Assembly: GCA_016789105.1 (NCBI GenBank) | Contig: JAEURN010000008.1 | Location: forward strand, 372,001 to 436,000 | Reading direction: 5' to 3' | Source: Armatimonadota bacterium | GTDB taxonomy: Bacteria; Armatimonadota; Fimbriimonadia; Fimbriimonadales; Fimbriimonadaceae | DNA: 64,000 bases | Shown here: piece after piece, positions 43,754-52,209 of the stretch | Position numbering within the stretch: the first letter of the stretch is position 1 | Layout of the letters: each line of letters starts with the position of its first letter | Made by a program: the position numbers and the translations under genes | Notes under the pieces: model-generated | Database searches by the model: none | Told to the model about the DNA's origin: nothing | The model's input: the letters and a program-made list of their open reading frames with translations, nothing else

Positions 43754-43810
43754 AGCTTTTGTTCTTTTACCTTGGCTTAACAAGACGGGCTCTCGCGCCG
43801 AATCGGCGCG
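43741..43810 (-). repeat. Clustered inverted repeats at the M42 peptidase start
   Basis: ATTCGGCGCG (43741-43750) recurs inverted as CGCGCCGAAT (43794-43803), and again as AATCGGCGCG (43801-43810), so the last two form a near-perfect palindrome. The first copy lies within codons 2-5 of the peptidase gene. It could fold the 5' leader over the start codon or act as an operator. Confidence 0.45.
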
Positions 43811-43856
43811 GGAACCCGGGTGGACCTGGGAATTGCAATCCGCAGGTTGGGTTCTT

Positions 43857-44540
43857 TCAACGGCTTTGCTTTTGGCCGGCCCGGGTCGTCAGCACCAACG
43901 CGGCACCCGTCACCACTGCCGCAAGAGCAAAGAACAGGGCCGACCAAATAGGGGCAGGAATCCAATAATGCTCGGCCAAGATGGTGGCATCGGTCGGGAT
44001 TGAGCCAGAGAGGCTGATGTTCCAAAGATTCAGGAGCGATTGAAAAGCGTTCAGCCCCACCACAATGCCCACGAACTGGGAAGCGAACCGGATTTGGCCG
44101 TCATCCAGCTTCCAGGCGGCACACGCCAACACGGGTATCCAAAACAGGGCACTCAGCACTCCGGCCAAGTCGCCCCGAACGAGGAGTAATAGGGAGAGGC
44201 CCAGGGCCGTCGCAACTCCGGCAAAGGCCCGACGGGCTCCTCGTTCCGTCTTTCCGGAGAGGATTAGGAGGCTTCCGGCAAACGCTGCCCCGGGATAACC
44301 GGCTGCCGCTACCAGCAAAACATTGCCACCGCTTACCGGAGTGACCCCGCTGCCATCCATGAAGACATGGATTGATTCGGGCTGTCCCCCGGTCGCCAGA
44401 GCCATGACGGCATGGCAGAGCTCATGAATATGAGTTCCCAAATAAATGAAAGGCAACATCAAGATCCTGAGACCCGGCACCGCCCAAAGGGCAACCCCGG
44501 CCAATGCAGCGAGGAGGAGGATCTTTTGGGATTTGTTCAA
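43857..44540 (-). CDS. M50B-like membrane metallopeptidase
   Basis: A 227-residue membrane protein with about six hydrophobic segments. The zinc motif HELCHAVMALATGG is at about residues 39-52, in the first third, as in M50B-like (PF13398) proteins. A second GxxxPG-like segment (AAGYPGAAFAGSLLIL) fits the same family. Such proteins are intramembrane proteases or non-proteolytic relatives. A conserved NxxPxPPLDG motif is not visible, so activity is uncertain. It is between the M42 gene and pdxS, same strand. Confidence 0.75.
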   Translation of the reverse strand: MNKSQKILLLAALAGVALWAVPGLRILMLPFIYLGTHIHELCHAVMALATGGQPESIHVFMDGSGVTPVSGGNVLLVAAAGYPGAAFAGSLLILSGKTERGARRAFAGVATALGLSLLLLVRGDLAGVLSALFWIPVLACAAWKLDDGQIRFASQFVGIVVGLNAFQSLLNLWNISLSGSIPTDATILAEHYWIPAPIWSALFFALAAVVTGAALVLTTRAGQKQSR

Positions 44541-44578
44541 CTGCGCTACTTACGGATTGGTGACCTCAAAGGTTTGGT

Positions 44579-45487
44579 TCACCAGCCTCGCACGGCGAGT
44601 TGCTCTTGTTCCGGAAGCGTTGAACAGTTGATCCCAACCATCGCCTCGCCGAGGTTTCTGCTAATTTCGGCCAACTTTTTCGGCTCTTTGTAGAACAAGA
44701 CCGCCTCCACGATGGCCCGAGCCCGTTTGACCGGGTCGCCGGATTTGAAGATGCCGCTGCCGACAAAAACAGTCTCCGCGCCAAGCTGCATCATCAGGGC
44801 CGCATCGGCGGGTGTGGCAATGCCGCCCGCGCTAAAATTGGGGACGGGCAACTTGCCCAGTTTCTTGACTTCACGGATTAAGTCCAGCGGCGCTTGGTGT
44901 TCTTTGGCCAGCACATAAAGTTCATCTTCGCGGGCGTTTTGCACGGTGCGGATTTCGGACATGATGGTCCGCATATGGCGCACCGCTTCCACGACGTCGC
45001 CGGTTCCGGCCTCGCCCTTGGTGCGGATCATCGCCGCCCCTTCGGCGCATCTGCGTAGGGCTTCGCCAAGGTTCCGGGCCCCGCAAACAAAAGGAACGGT
45101 GAAGGCATGCTTGTCCACGTGGTTGGCATGGTCGGCCGGAGTCAGGACTTCGCTTTCATCGATGAAGTCGATCTCCAATGCTTCCAAAATCTGGGCTTCT
45201 ACGAAGTGGCCGATCCGGCATTTGGCCATGACCGGGATCGAAACGGTTTCTTTGATCCCCAAGATCATTTCAGGGTCCGACATGCGGGCCACACCGCCGT
45301 CTTTGCGGATGTCGGCCGGGACACGTTCCAATGCCATGACGGCGACCGCGCCGGCATCTTCGGCAATCCGGGCCTGTTCCGGGGTGACCACGTCCATGAT
45401 CACACCGCCTTTGAGCATTTCTGCCAAGCCGACCTTTTCGCGCCAAGTCTTTGATGACTGGCCAACATTCCCGTTCAAAGTTTCCAT
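44579..45487 (-). CDS. pdxS: Pyridoxal 5'-phosphate synthase, lyase subunit
   Basis: A 302-residue PdxS that builds PLP from ribose-5-P, glyceraldehyde-3-P and ammonia. Conserved blocks: [87 protein letters not shown] and [16 protein letters not shown]. The glutaminase subunit gene pdxT, often adjacent, is not here. ATG at 45487 is chosen; the longer ORF to 45973 is a shadow of the divergent methyltransferase gene. Confidence 0.97.
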   Translation of the reverse strand: METLNGNVGQSSKTWREKVGLAEMLKGGVIMDVVTPEQARIAEDAGAVAVMALERVPADIRKDGGVARMSDPEMILGIKETVSIPVMAKCRIGHFVEAQILEALEIDFIDESEVLTPADHANHVDKHAFTVPFVCGARNLGEALRRCAEGAAMIRTKGEAGTGDVVEAVRHMRTIMSEIRTVQNAREDELYVLAKEHQAPLDLIREVKKLGKLPVPNFSAGGIATPADAALMMQLGAETVFVGSGIFKSGDPVKRARAIVEAVLFYKEPKKLAEISRNLGEAMVGINCSTLPEQEQLAVRGW

Positions 45488-45610
45488 AGTTGCAGGTTTG
45501 GATCCATCAGGCGCTTTGGGGTTGGGTGGGGTCGCGCCGTCCAAACAAAAGTGTACATCTGACCCCGGGTTCCGGGCAGGGACTGGGCGGCAAACGGGAT
45601 AATCTGCCAA

Positions 45611-46714
45611 GTGAACGAAGAACAGGCCGCCGCCTTGGCTGAAGCCGAGGACATGAAGCCGAACGCCAAAAACATCAAGAGGCTGGGCGACAAGTATTCG
45701 CCGGAAATCGGCAGATGGGCGATCTCGCAGTGGCAGTTGCGGCGCAAGGCGACGGAAAAGTTCGCCCGCGCCAACAAAATGCTGTTCACGCGGGCCGGCC
45801 TGGAAATGGCAACGCATGGCGCCATTGCCGCTTACCACGCCTCCCTTTTTCCGCCCGGGGCCGAGGTGCTCGATGCGACATGCGGGATCGGTTCTGACCT
45901 CGTGGCCCTCGGGGCCAGGGGGCCGGTCATTGGCATCGATACGGATAGCGAGCACGTTTTTTGCGCCCGACACAACCTGGCCCTCTTCGGATTCGAAGGG
46001 AAAGTCGGCCGGGGTGATGCGTTAGAAGTCTTGAAAAAAGGTTGGGACTACGTCTTCTGTGACCCAGGCCGCCGGGACGATGGCCGGCGGCATATCAACC
46101 CCGACGATTTCAACCCCCCTCCCGACGAGCTGGCCTTCTACTTTGATAAGTGCAAGCGGGCGGTCATGAAGCTTTCACCCATGATGCGGGATGAATACTT
46201 GCACAAACTCGGGGGAGACATCCAGTTCGTTAGTTTTGGACGCGAATGCCGGGAGGCGCTGACCGTCTTCCCCGGTTCTGGACAGGTTTCCGCTGTCCAC
46301 ATCGAAAGCGGCAAGATCGCCCCCGCGACGCCGTTGCCCGGCACCGTCGCCGAGCCTGATGCATTCCTCCACGAAGCCGACCCCGCGATGATCCGAGCCC
46401 ACGCCATGGGCGCTCTGGGATTGCCGGGGGTCGGGGATTCCAACGGCTACCTTTCTTCCCGCAAACCAATGGATTCCCCCTGGCTGCGGTCTTACGAGGT
46501 GCTTTGGCGAGGGCCCTGGCGAGTTCGATCCGTCAAAGACGTCCTCATCCAACGGGAGATGCACGTGGCGGCGGTCAAAAAGCGTGGAGTTCCGGCCGAA
46601 CCAGCCTCAGTCATCCGGCAGCTCGACGTCCCCGAAGGCAACCCGGTCATCCTCGCGCTGTACAAAGAGGGCCCCAAAGTGGCCGCCGTCTTAATGAAGC
46701 CCTACCATCCGTAG
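45611..46714 (+). CDS. Class I methyltransferase with THUMP-like C-terminal domain
   Basis: A 367-residue protein. The SAM-binding motif I is [19 protein letters not shown] (about residues 84-102), motif [21 protein letters not shown], and a catalytic-type [16 protein letters not shown] follows. The C-terminal part ([20 protein letters not shown] and [20 protein letters not shown]) matches the THUMP-like domain. The family is thought to act on RNA; no target can be named. GTG start at 45611. Confidence 0.82.
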   Translation: MNEEQAAALAEAEDMKPNAKNIKRLGDKYSPEIGRWAISQWQLRRKATEKFARANKMLFTRAGLEMATHGAIAAYHASLFPPGAEVLDATCGIGSDLVALGARGPVIGIDTDSEHVFCARHNLALFGFEGKVGRGDALEVLKKGWDYVFCDPGRRDDGRRHINPDDFNPPPDELAFYFDKCKRAVMKLSPMMRDEYLHKLGGDIQFVSFGRECREALTVFPGSGQVSAVHIESGKIAPATPLPGTVAEPDAFLHEADPAMIRAHAMGALGLPGVGDSNGYLSSRKPMDSPWLRSYEVLWRGPWRVRSVKDVLIQREMHVAAVKKRGVPAEPASVIRQLDVPEGNPVILALYKEGPKVAAVLMKPYHP

Positions 46715-46804
46715 ATGGCGGCTTTGCGACAGCTACCAGAAAGGACTGGCTTCAGGGCCAATCCGCTCAACGGAATAGTGCCAAGGCACAACCCCTGGCC
46801 GGAC

Positions 46805-46813
46805 TGGTATAAG
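46805..46813 (+). promoter_or_regulatory. Extended -10 promoter element
   Basis: TGGTATAAG is an extended -10 (TGn plus TATAAG, 5 of 6), ending eight bases before the ATG at 46822. Transcription would start one or two bases from the start codon. No -35 is needed for extended -10 promoters. Confidence 0.35.
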
Positions 46814-46821
46814 CGGTAACC

Positions 46822-47394
46822 ATGGGTCAAGGATCTGATGCGAATATTGGCGGCAAAAGCGCTGCCCAAGATCTTGGCGGAACGCCAGGAAGGCTCGTTG
46901 ATGAGGCGGAATCGCAATCCCTGATTTCAAAGGCTTGCCAGGAACTCGATTCATCGGTGGCCAGGCTCATCGCCGCCGCAGAACGGGTCCCCCAATCGCA
47001 CCACCTCTGGTCGCCCAGCCCCAGCGCCCGGAATGCCGTTGAACAGGTCGCCCACGCTGCTTGGGCATTGGAACAAATGCGCCGCATGATCCTTGGGACC
47101 CCCTTTGCGGCGCCGACGACGGCAGAAGGAGACCGGATCATGCGGGAATTCGATGCCGGGTTCAAATCCTTGGAGGAAGCTACGGAGCTGCTGCACACCA
47201 ACGCCTCTCGATGGAAAGAGACGGTCGCGGCCCTCTCGGCTAGTCAGATTGATGACCCTGTCACATTGCCTTACGGCTTGGGTGAGGCGCCGCGTCGAAC
47301 CATGCTGGAAGCCGGCGCGGCCCACACCCTGTGGCACTTGGCGCAGCTGGAGTACCTGCAGACCGTGATGGGTGACCGCGATTGGGGTTTCTAG
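46822..47394 (+). CDS. DinB-superfamily protein
   Basis: A 190-residue four-helix-bundle protein of the DinB/YfiT type. Helix patterns include SLISKACQELDSSVARLIAA, SARNAVEQVAHAAWALEQM (with the first metal His) and AAHTLWHLAQLEYLQTVMGD (the C-terminal His motif). The superfamily includes thiol S-transferases and metal-dependent enzymes. A related protein lies at 51733, across the quinone-detoxification genes. Its stop overlaps the convergent hydrolase by four bases. Confidence 0.72.
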   Translation: MGQGSDANIGGKSAAQDLGGTPGRLVDEAESQSLISKACQELDSSVARLIAAAERVPQSHHLWSPSPSARNAVEQVAHAAWALEQMRRMILGTPFAAPTTAEGDRIMREFDAGFKSLEEATELLHTNASRWKETVAALSASQIDDPVTLPYGLGEAPRRTMLEAGAAHTLWHLAQLEYLQTVMGDRDWGF

Positions 47395-47990
47395 CTGAAA
47401 AAGGATTGCAGGGCCACGATATCCGCCCGGATCAGATTGTGGCCCGACGGAACGACCTGGAGTTCGACGGTGGCTCCCTGCCTTTCTAAGGCTCGCGCCA
47501 ATTCACCTGCTTGGCTGGGAGGACAGATTTCATCGTGAGCTCCGGCCAAGATCAAAACCCTGGTTCCCGCGAGATCCAAATCCCGGGCCTCAGATGGCAA
47601 AGCCATCGGTCTTAACAGAACGGCACGTGCGATCGGGAACGCTCCGGTCAACATCAGGTTGGCGGCCATATTGGCCCCGTTGCTGTAACCGAGGGCAAAT
47701 ACTTCGCCATCCGCCAACTCTGACCTTTTGGTTAAAAATTCTCCCAATTGTTGTGTGCGGAAAGCCAGGTCTTCATAATCCAAAACACCTTCGGCAAATC
47801 GGGCAAAGTATCGGTTTGCACCATTTTCTTTAACTTGACCACGAATACCGAACACGCCAAAGCCAGGCAAGACATCCTGGAGCAAACCAGTGAAGGAATG
47901 CTCGTCCCCCCCAGTGCCGTGGAGGGCCAGGACGACCGGCTTTCCAGGCGCAGAGGGGGTGAAGACCGTAGCGAAATCTGGCCCGATCAC
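47391..47990 (-). CDS. Alpha/beta hydrolase, MhqD-like
   Basis: A 199-residue carboxylesterase/phospholipase-type hydrolase: VVLALHGTGGDEHSF, the nucleophile elbow ALGYSNGANMAANLM, acid in LILAGAHDEICPPSQ and His in VVPSGHNLIRAD. It starts inside the stop of a ring-cleaving dioxygenase gene (ATGA overlap). Bacillus subtilis mhqE-mhqD pair the same two activities against quinones. The role is inferred from this pairing. Confidence 0.83.
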   Translation of the reverse strand: MIGPDFATVFTPSAPGKPVVLALHGTGGDEHSFTGLLQDVLPGFGVFGIRGQVKENGANRYFARFAEGVLDYEDLAFRTQQLGEFLTKRSELADGEVFALGYSNGANMAANLMLTGAFPIARAVLLRPMALPSEARDLDLAGTRVLILAGAHDEICPPSQAGELARALERQGATVELQVVPSGHNLIRADIVALQSFFS

Positions 47991-48934
47991 GGGAAGACCG
48001 CCCCTTCACGGCTCGTGAATCCAGGCAGCCCGCTGGCGATCTCTGGCCGGTGCGGCTCCAACCAAGGCGGCAGTACCAAGGTTGTCCCCAGGGTTTCGAA
48101 CGGCTCGTTGTAAGTCATGCCCGGGGGATCCGTGGCGATTTCATAAAGGATCGAGCCGGGTTCGCGGAAATAGATGCTGTGGAAATAGTTCCGGTCGATG
48201 AAATCGGTCGGCCGCATGCCAGCGGCAACGAACCTCGCTCGCCACTCGGCATGGTCGGCATCGTCCTTGGCCCGGAATGCCACATGGTGGACGGTGCCCA
48301 CACCGCCCCGCCCGAGTTGTGTGTTATTAGTGTTCAACTGCAAAAAATTACCGATATCCGCCGGACTTTGGAGCAGTTGGATACCGTCTTCTTCTCCTGC
48401 CAACTCGTATCCCATCGTGCCGGTCAACAGGTCTACCGAACGATCCGGGTGGAGGCTCGCCAGTCGGACGCCGTGGAACCCGTGGATCGCCTGATCTGCG
48501 GAGATCCCGCCCCACGCCACAGCCGGATTGGGGGAGGCCACGCTGTCTACAAGCTCCAGCGCAAAATCATCGTGGTCGGAAAACGAGAGGAATGATTGAT
48601 TGAACATCTCCTTTTCAGTGAAAACCACCCCAGCACTTCGCAGCCTCTCCGCCCAAAAGCTCAGCGAACCGCGAGGGACGGCAAACTGCATGGCTTCGGC
48701 CTGGCTTGCCCCAACTGTGCCGCGGTGGCTTTCGGGCCAGGGAAAGAACGTGAGCAAGGTGCCGGGGGATCCCGCCGGATCTCCGTAATACAGGTGGTAG
48801 GTGCTTGGGTCGTCGTAATTCACGGTGACTTTGACAAGGCGCAGCCCCAAAATCCCCGAGTAAAAATCAACATTGCGTTGCGGGTTCCCGCTCATCGCGG
48901 TGACGTGATGGATTCCTTCGATCCGGTTGGTCAT
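47987..48934 (-). CDS. Ring-cleaving dioxygenase, MhqE/MhqO-like
   Basis: A 315-residue vicinal-oxygen-chelate protein with tandem glyoxalase-type units. The first contains IEGIHHVTAMSGNPQRNVDFY, the second GTVHHVAFRAKDDADH, followed by FHSIYFREPGSILYEIATD, which supply the His/His/Glu metal ligands. DPAGSPGTLLTFFPWP is a hallmark of the MhqO/MhqE group that opens aromatic rings of quinones and hydroquinones. It heads a two-gene operon with the MhqD-like hydrolase. A small palindrome lies just upstream. Confidence 0.88.
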   Translation of the reverse strand: MTNRIEGIHHVTAMSGNPQRNVDFYSGILGLRLVKVTVNYDDPSTYHLYYGDPAGSPGTLLTFFPWPESHRGTVGASQAEAMQFAVPRGSLSFWAERLRSAGVVFTEKEMFNQSFLSFSDHDDFALELVDSVASPNPAVAWGGISADQAIHGFHGVRLASLHPDRSVDLLTGTMGYELAGEEDGIQLLQSPADIGNFLQLNTNNTQLGRGGVGTVHHVAFRAKDDADHAEWRARFVAAGMRPTDFIDRNYFHSIYFREPGSILYEIATDPPGMTYNEPFETLGTTLVLPPWLEPHRPEIASGLPGFTSREGAVFP

Positions 48935-48948
48935 GGTGTTAATAACGA

Positions 48949-48959
48949 AACGAGTCGTT
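48949..48959. promoter_or_regulatory. Candidate operator before the mhqED-like operon
   Basis: AACGAGTCGTT is a perfect 5+1+5 palindrome 15 bases upstream of the dioxygenase start. In Bacillus the mhq genes are repressed by a MarR-type regulator binding a palindrome, but no MarR gene is in this window. Confidence 0.35.
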
Positions 48960-48987
48960 CACTAATTCCCCGGGGCCTAGTCCAAGA

Positions 48988-50490
48988 CTAGGCGTCGAAG
49001 CTGATCCCTTGGGCGAGCGCGGGCTTTTCCAAGCCGAAATAGGTGGTGCTGGTTTGCCGTCGCATATAGGCTTTCCAAGAATCCGAACCCGATTCCCGGC
49101 CCCCTCCCGTTTCCTTTTCGCCGCCGAATGCCCCGCCGATTTCGGCCCCCGAGGTGCCGGTGTTCACGTTGGCGATCCCGCAATCCGAGTGCCGCTTGAA
49201 GAACTCCGCTTCCCGCACGTCCGTCGTCATGATGGCGCTGCTGAGGCCCTGCGGAACGGAGTTGTGCATCGCCATCGCGCCTGCCAGATCGGAATAGGGG
49301 ATCAGGTAAGTCAAGGGGGCAAAAGTTTCGGTATGGATCACATCCGGGTGGTTCTTGAGGCGGACGAGACAAGGGTGGGCATAGTAACCGCCAGATTCTT
49401 CGCGCAGGCGGTGTCCACCCACGATCTCGGCCGCATGGGGCCGGGCGGCGTCGATGGCCGACTGCATGCAGTCAAAGGCCGCGCCGTCGATCAATGGCCC
49501 GACAAGGGTTGTTGCTTCAAGGGGATCGCCAACTTTTCCGGCCCCAATCTGGAGGTAAGCGGCCTTCAGGGTATCAAAAACCTTGTCGATGATGGATTCG
49601 TGCACAAAAACCCGCCGGGTGGTGGTGCACCTTTGGCCGGCAGTGCCGACGCTGCCAAACAAGATGCTGGGCACCGCGACCCCCAAATCGGCGCTCGGCG
49701 TGACAATGACCGCATTGTTGCCACCCAGTTCTAACAGTGAACGGCCAAACCGGGCCGCAACTTTGGGTCCGACGGCTGCGCCCATCCGGGTTGAACCCGT
49801 GGCCGAGATCAAAGGGATCCGGCGGTCTTCCACCATTTGGTTGCCTTCTGCCACCGCACCGAGTATGACTTGGCTCAGATTCTTAGGGGCATCGGGGAAC
49901 CCGGCGAGGACTTCGTTCAGCAGGTGCTGGACGGCCAGGGCCGTCAAGGGGGTTTTTTCGCTCGGCTTCCACACCGTGGAATCCCCGCAGACAAAAGCTA
50001 GGGCGGCATTCCAACTCCAAACGGCAACAGGGAAGTTGAAAGCGCTGATGATTCCCACGGGGCCGAGGGGAAGCCAATTCTCTTGCATGGAGTGGTTGGG
50101 TCGCTCGCTTTGGATTGTCAAGCCATAGAGTTGCCGGCTGAGTCCGACGGCAAAGTCGCAGATGTCAATCATCTCCTGGACTTCGCCACGGCCCTCTTCG
50201 AGGATCTTTCCGCACTCGATGGTGACCAGTTGAGCCAGGCCCTCCTTGTGTTCGCGGAGTTTGTTGCCCAGTTGGCGGACAAGTTCCCCGCGCCGGGGGG
50301 CGGGGACTTCCCGCCACGCATGGAAGGCCTCCACCGATCGGGCGAGGATGGCATCGATTTCGGCAGGCGAGTGTTTGCGGAGCGTGGCCAGCGGTGAACC
50401 ATCGATGGGCGATGCCACGGCCAGATCGTTGCCCCGATACTGGTCAAGGTCTGGGATCAGGCGGGCTAAGACGTCATCGAATCGGCTCAT
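48988..50490 (-). CDS. ALDH7-type aldehyde dehydrogenase
   Basis: A 500-residue NAD(P)-dependent aldehyde dehydrogenase. The oxyanion Asn is in ISAFNFPVAVWSWNAALAF, the general base Glu in RSLLELGGNNAVIVTPSADL and the catalytic Cys in GTAGQRCTTTRRVFVHE. GGAFGGEKETGGGRESGSDSWK is typical of family 7 (antiquitin, aminoadipate-semialdehyde dehydrogenase), suggesting lysine degradation or aldehyde detoxification. It follows the quinone-detoxification genes' promoter region on the same strand, 53 bases away. Confidence 0.93.
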   Translation of the reverse strand: MSRFDDVLARLIPDLDQYRGNDLAVASPIDGSPLATLRKHSPAEIDAILARSVEAFHAWREVPAPRRGELVRQLGNKLREHKEGLAQLVTIECGKILEEGRGEVQEMIDICDFAVGLSRQLYGLTIQSERPNHSMQENWLPLGPVGIISAFNFPVAVWSWNAALAFVCGDSTVWKPSEKTPLTALAVQHLLNEVLAGFPDAPKNLSQVILGAVAEGNQMVEDRRIPLISATGSTRMGAAVGPKVAARFGRSLLELGGNNAVIVTPSADLGVAVPSILFGSVGTAGQRCTTTRRVFVHESIIDKVFDTLKAAYLQIGAGKVGDPLEATTLVGPLIDGAAFDCMQSAIDAARPHAAEIVGGHRLREESGGYYAHPCLVRLKNHPDVIHTETFAPLTYLIPYSDLAGAMAMHNSVPQGLSSAIMTTDVREAEFFKRHSDCGIANVNTGTSGAEIGGAFGGEKETGGGRESGSDSWKAYMRRQTSTTYFGLEKPALAQGISFDA

Positions 50491-50542
50491 GGTTCCAGTT
50501 TGACAGAGCGAACGGAGGCGTGCCCGGGTTCATTGGGCAAGC

Positions 50543-50577
50543 AAAAGGCCCCTGGTTGCAATGACCAGGGGCCTTTT
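50543..50577 (-). terminator. Strong intrinsic terminator of the PEP-CTERM gene
   Basis: AAAAGGCCCCTGGT and ACCAGGGGCCTTTT form a 14-bp stem with a 7-base loop 19 bases beyond the stop of the minus-strand PEP-CTERM gene and upstream of the ALDH start. T-runs border both ends, so it works in either direction. Confidence 0.85.
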
Positions 50578-50595
50578 TGATTCCAATTGTTGGGG

Positions 50596-51549
50596 TTATT
50601 TCTTCCGGCGTCGGAGGGCGGCCGCAGCGGCCAACCCGAGGACGGCGAGGGTCGCCGGTTCGGGAACTGCTTCAACTTGAACGTTGTCGATCAAGCCAAA
50701 CGAGGACAGGTTCGAGAACGGATCCGTCGAAGACGTCGCGTTGATGTCGCTGTGGGCAAAGAACAGTTGGTTGCCGCTGAAGGTTGCGTTTGTCAACGTG
50801 GCGATGAGCAAGCCATCGACCGACCACGTGACCGTGGAACCGACCTTGGCGACTTCCCACCGGTGCCAGGCCATGCCGAGTGCCCCAACTTGCGTAGAGC
50901 CGGTTTGGTTCAAAAACCCTTGGCCGTTTGCCCATGCGGTTTGCGCTGCCGGAACGGTGCCTTGGAAGCCGGCATAGTAAGCGTTGCTGTTGTTTTGGGA
51001 TCCAGCCGCATAGGTTCCCACGATGGCGCCGGCCGTTTGGTTGTACATCCGGTAGTCCGATGCGCTGCCCCCGTCACCGGTGGCATAGACGCTGACCCCG
51101 CTCATCGGGGAGCCGATCCATTGCGAGACATTGCTACCCCCGATTCCAGCTCCGGTGATTTGGGTCGAACCGCTCCCACCGGCCGGAAGGGGGCCGATGA
51201 TGTTTTGCCAAGCGTCGAACCGCAAAGTGTAATCGCCCGTGAAGGACTGAGTTTGCAAAACGACGGACATGCCGCTGAACACGCCGGTTCCCACCACGTT
51301 AGCCTGCATTTTGAGGCCATGGGTGTCCGTCCCGTTCGGGGCGACGGGGATCCCGACCGTCGAATAGTCGAAGAAGAAGTCGGCAGTCCCGCCGAGGTCG
51401 CCGATCGAGGCGGTATCGCCGGTGATCGATCCGTAATAGTTCCAGTTCGCCGTGACGTCGGTCGAGAAATTCTCGGTGTAGATAACCTGGGCATGGGCAC
51501 CGGCGGCCACGGCCGCAAATGCTGCCAGGGTAAGCGTTCTTTTCATCAT
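50596..51549 (-). CDS. PEP-CTERM surface protein
   Basis: A 317-residue protein. A signal peptide (MMKRTLTLAAFAAVAAGAHAQ) is followed by a beta-rich, Gly/Ser/Thr/Asn-rich domain of concanavalin-like character (YTLRFDAWQNIIGP, WHRWEVAKVGSTVTWSVDG) and a C-terminal VPEPATLAVLGLAAAAALRRRKK: the PEP motif, a membrane helix and a basic tail recognised by exosortase. GGAGAAGG precedes the first ATG of a double ATG. No exosortase gene is in the window. The role is unknown, probably in the extracellular matrix. Confidence 0.9.
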   Translation of the reverse strand: MMKRTLTLAAFAAVAAGAHAQVIYTENFSTDVTANWNYYGSITGDTASIGDLGGTADFFFDYSTVGIPVAPNGTDTHGLKMQANVVGTGVFSGMSVVLQTQSFTGDYTLRFDAWQNIIGPLPAGGSGSTQITGAGIGGSNVSQWIGSPMSGVSVYATGDGGSASDYRMYNQTAGAIVGTYAAGSQNNSNAYYAGFQGTVPAAQTAWANGQGFLNQTGSTQVGALGMAWHRWEVAKVGSTVTWSVDGLLIATLTNATFSGNQLFFAHSDINATSSTDPFSNLSSFGLIDNVQVEAVPEPATLAVLGLAAAAALRRRKK

Positions 51550-51696
51550 GTCAACCTTCTCCGAAAAAGGAAAGTGAGGGAATCCCCTCGGGTCAAAGTA
51601 TCCCAGAATTCCTCTCAAGTGGGGCCAAATCCCAAGAAAGCCCGCAAAAATGCCTAAAGTCGCAGACGGCGAGGCGAAAAGCTTCAGAAAAGAGGC

Positions 51697-51725
51697 TTGA
51701 CAAGGGAAGTAGACATAACTATACT
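51697..51725 (+). promoter_or_regulatory. Consensus sigma-70 promoter, leaderless downstream gene
   Basis: TTGACA (51697-51702), a 17-base spacer, TATACT (51720-51725): perfect -35, 5/6 -10, ideal spacing. The GTG start at 51733 lies seven bases past the -10, where transcription itself should begin. There is no ribosome-binding site. Confidence 0.75.
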
Positions 51726-51732
51726 ATAAAAC

Positions 51733-52200
51733 GTGACGGTACAAGAATTCATCGCCAACGAAACCTCCCGCGCTGCTGAAGCCCTCATCCATCAGGCCAC
51801 CAGGATGCCAGACGGCAAACCGAGTTGGAACCCGATGGAAGAGGGCCGATCCGCCCTCGACCAAGTCGCGGAATGTGCGCTCATCGGCGAATCTCTCCCC
51901 GGGATCATCGCCAACCGCAAAATGCCGGATTTCACCGCCGAGATGATGGAACAGTTCGACCGTGACAAGAGGTCGATGGATCTGCAAACCGCGACGTCCC
52001 GGCTGAGAGAGGCGACCGCCAAGTTGTGCGAGGCGATCCGGGCGACCCCCGATGCCGATCTCTTGGAATCCATGCCGTTTTGGGGGCCAGAACCCTGGAC
52101 CGTGGCCGCCGTGCTCAACTTCCACAACTGGAACATGGTCTATCACGTCGGGCAAGTCAATTACATCCAAACCCTGTACGGCGACAAAGACATGGGATAA
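51733..52200 (+). CDS. DinB-superfamily protein, probably leaderless
   Basis: A 155-residue four-helix-bundle protein. Motifs: QEFIANETSRAAEALIHQ, GRSALDQVAECALIGESLPG and, near the C-terminus, FHNWNMVYHVGQVNYIQTLYG, whose His-x3-His-like positions resemble the DinB metal site. Its GTG sits seven bases after a strong -10, so the mRNA is probably leaderless. Its relative at 46822 has a similar C-terminus (HLAQLEYLQTVMGD). Function unknown; DinB proteins include thiol transferases and hydrolases. Confidence 0.72.
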   Translation: MTVQEFIANETSRAAEALIHQATRMPDGKPSWNPMEEGRSALDQVAECALIGESLPGIIANRKMPDFTAEMMEQFDRDKRSMDLQTATSRLREATAKLCEAIRATPDADLLESMPFWGPEPWTVAAVLNFHNWNMVYHVGQVNYIQTLYGDKDMG

Positions 52201-52209
52201 CCTTGAGAG

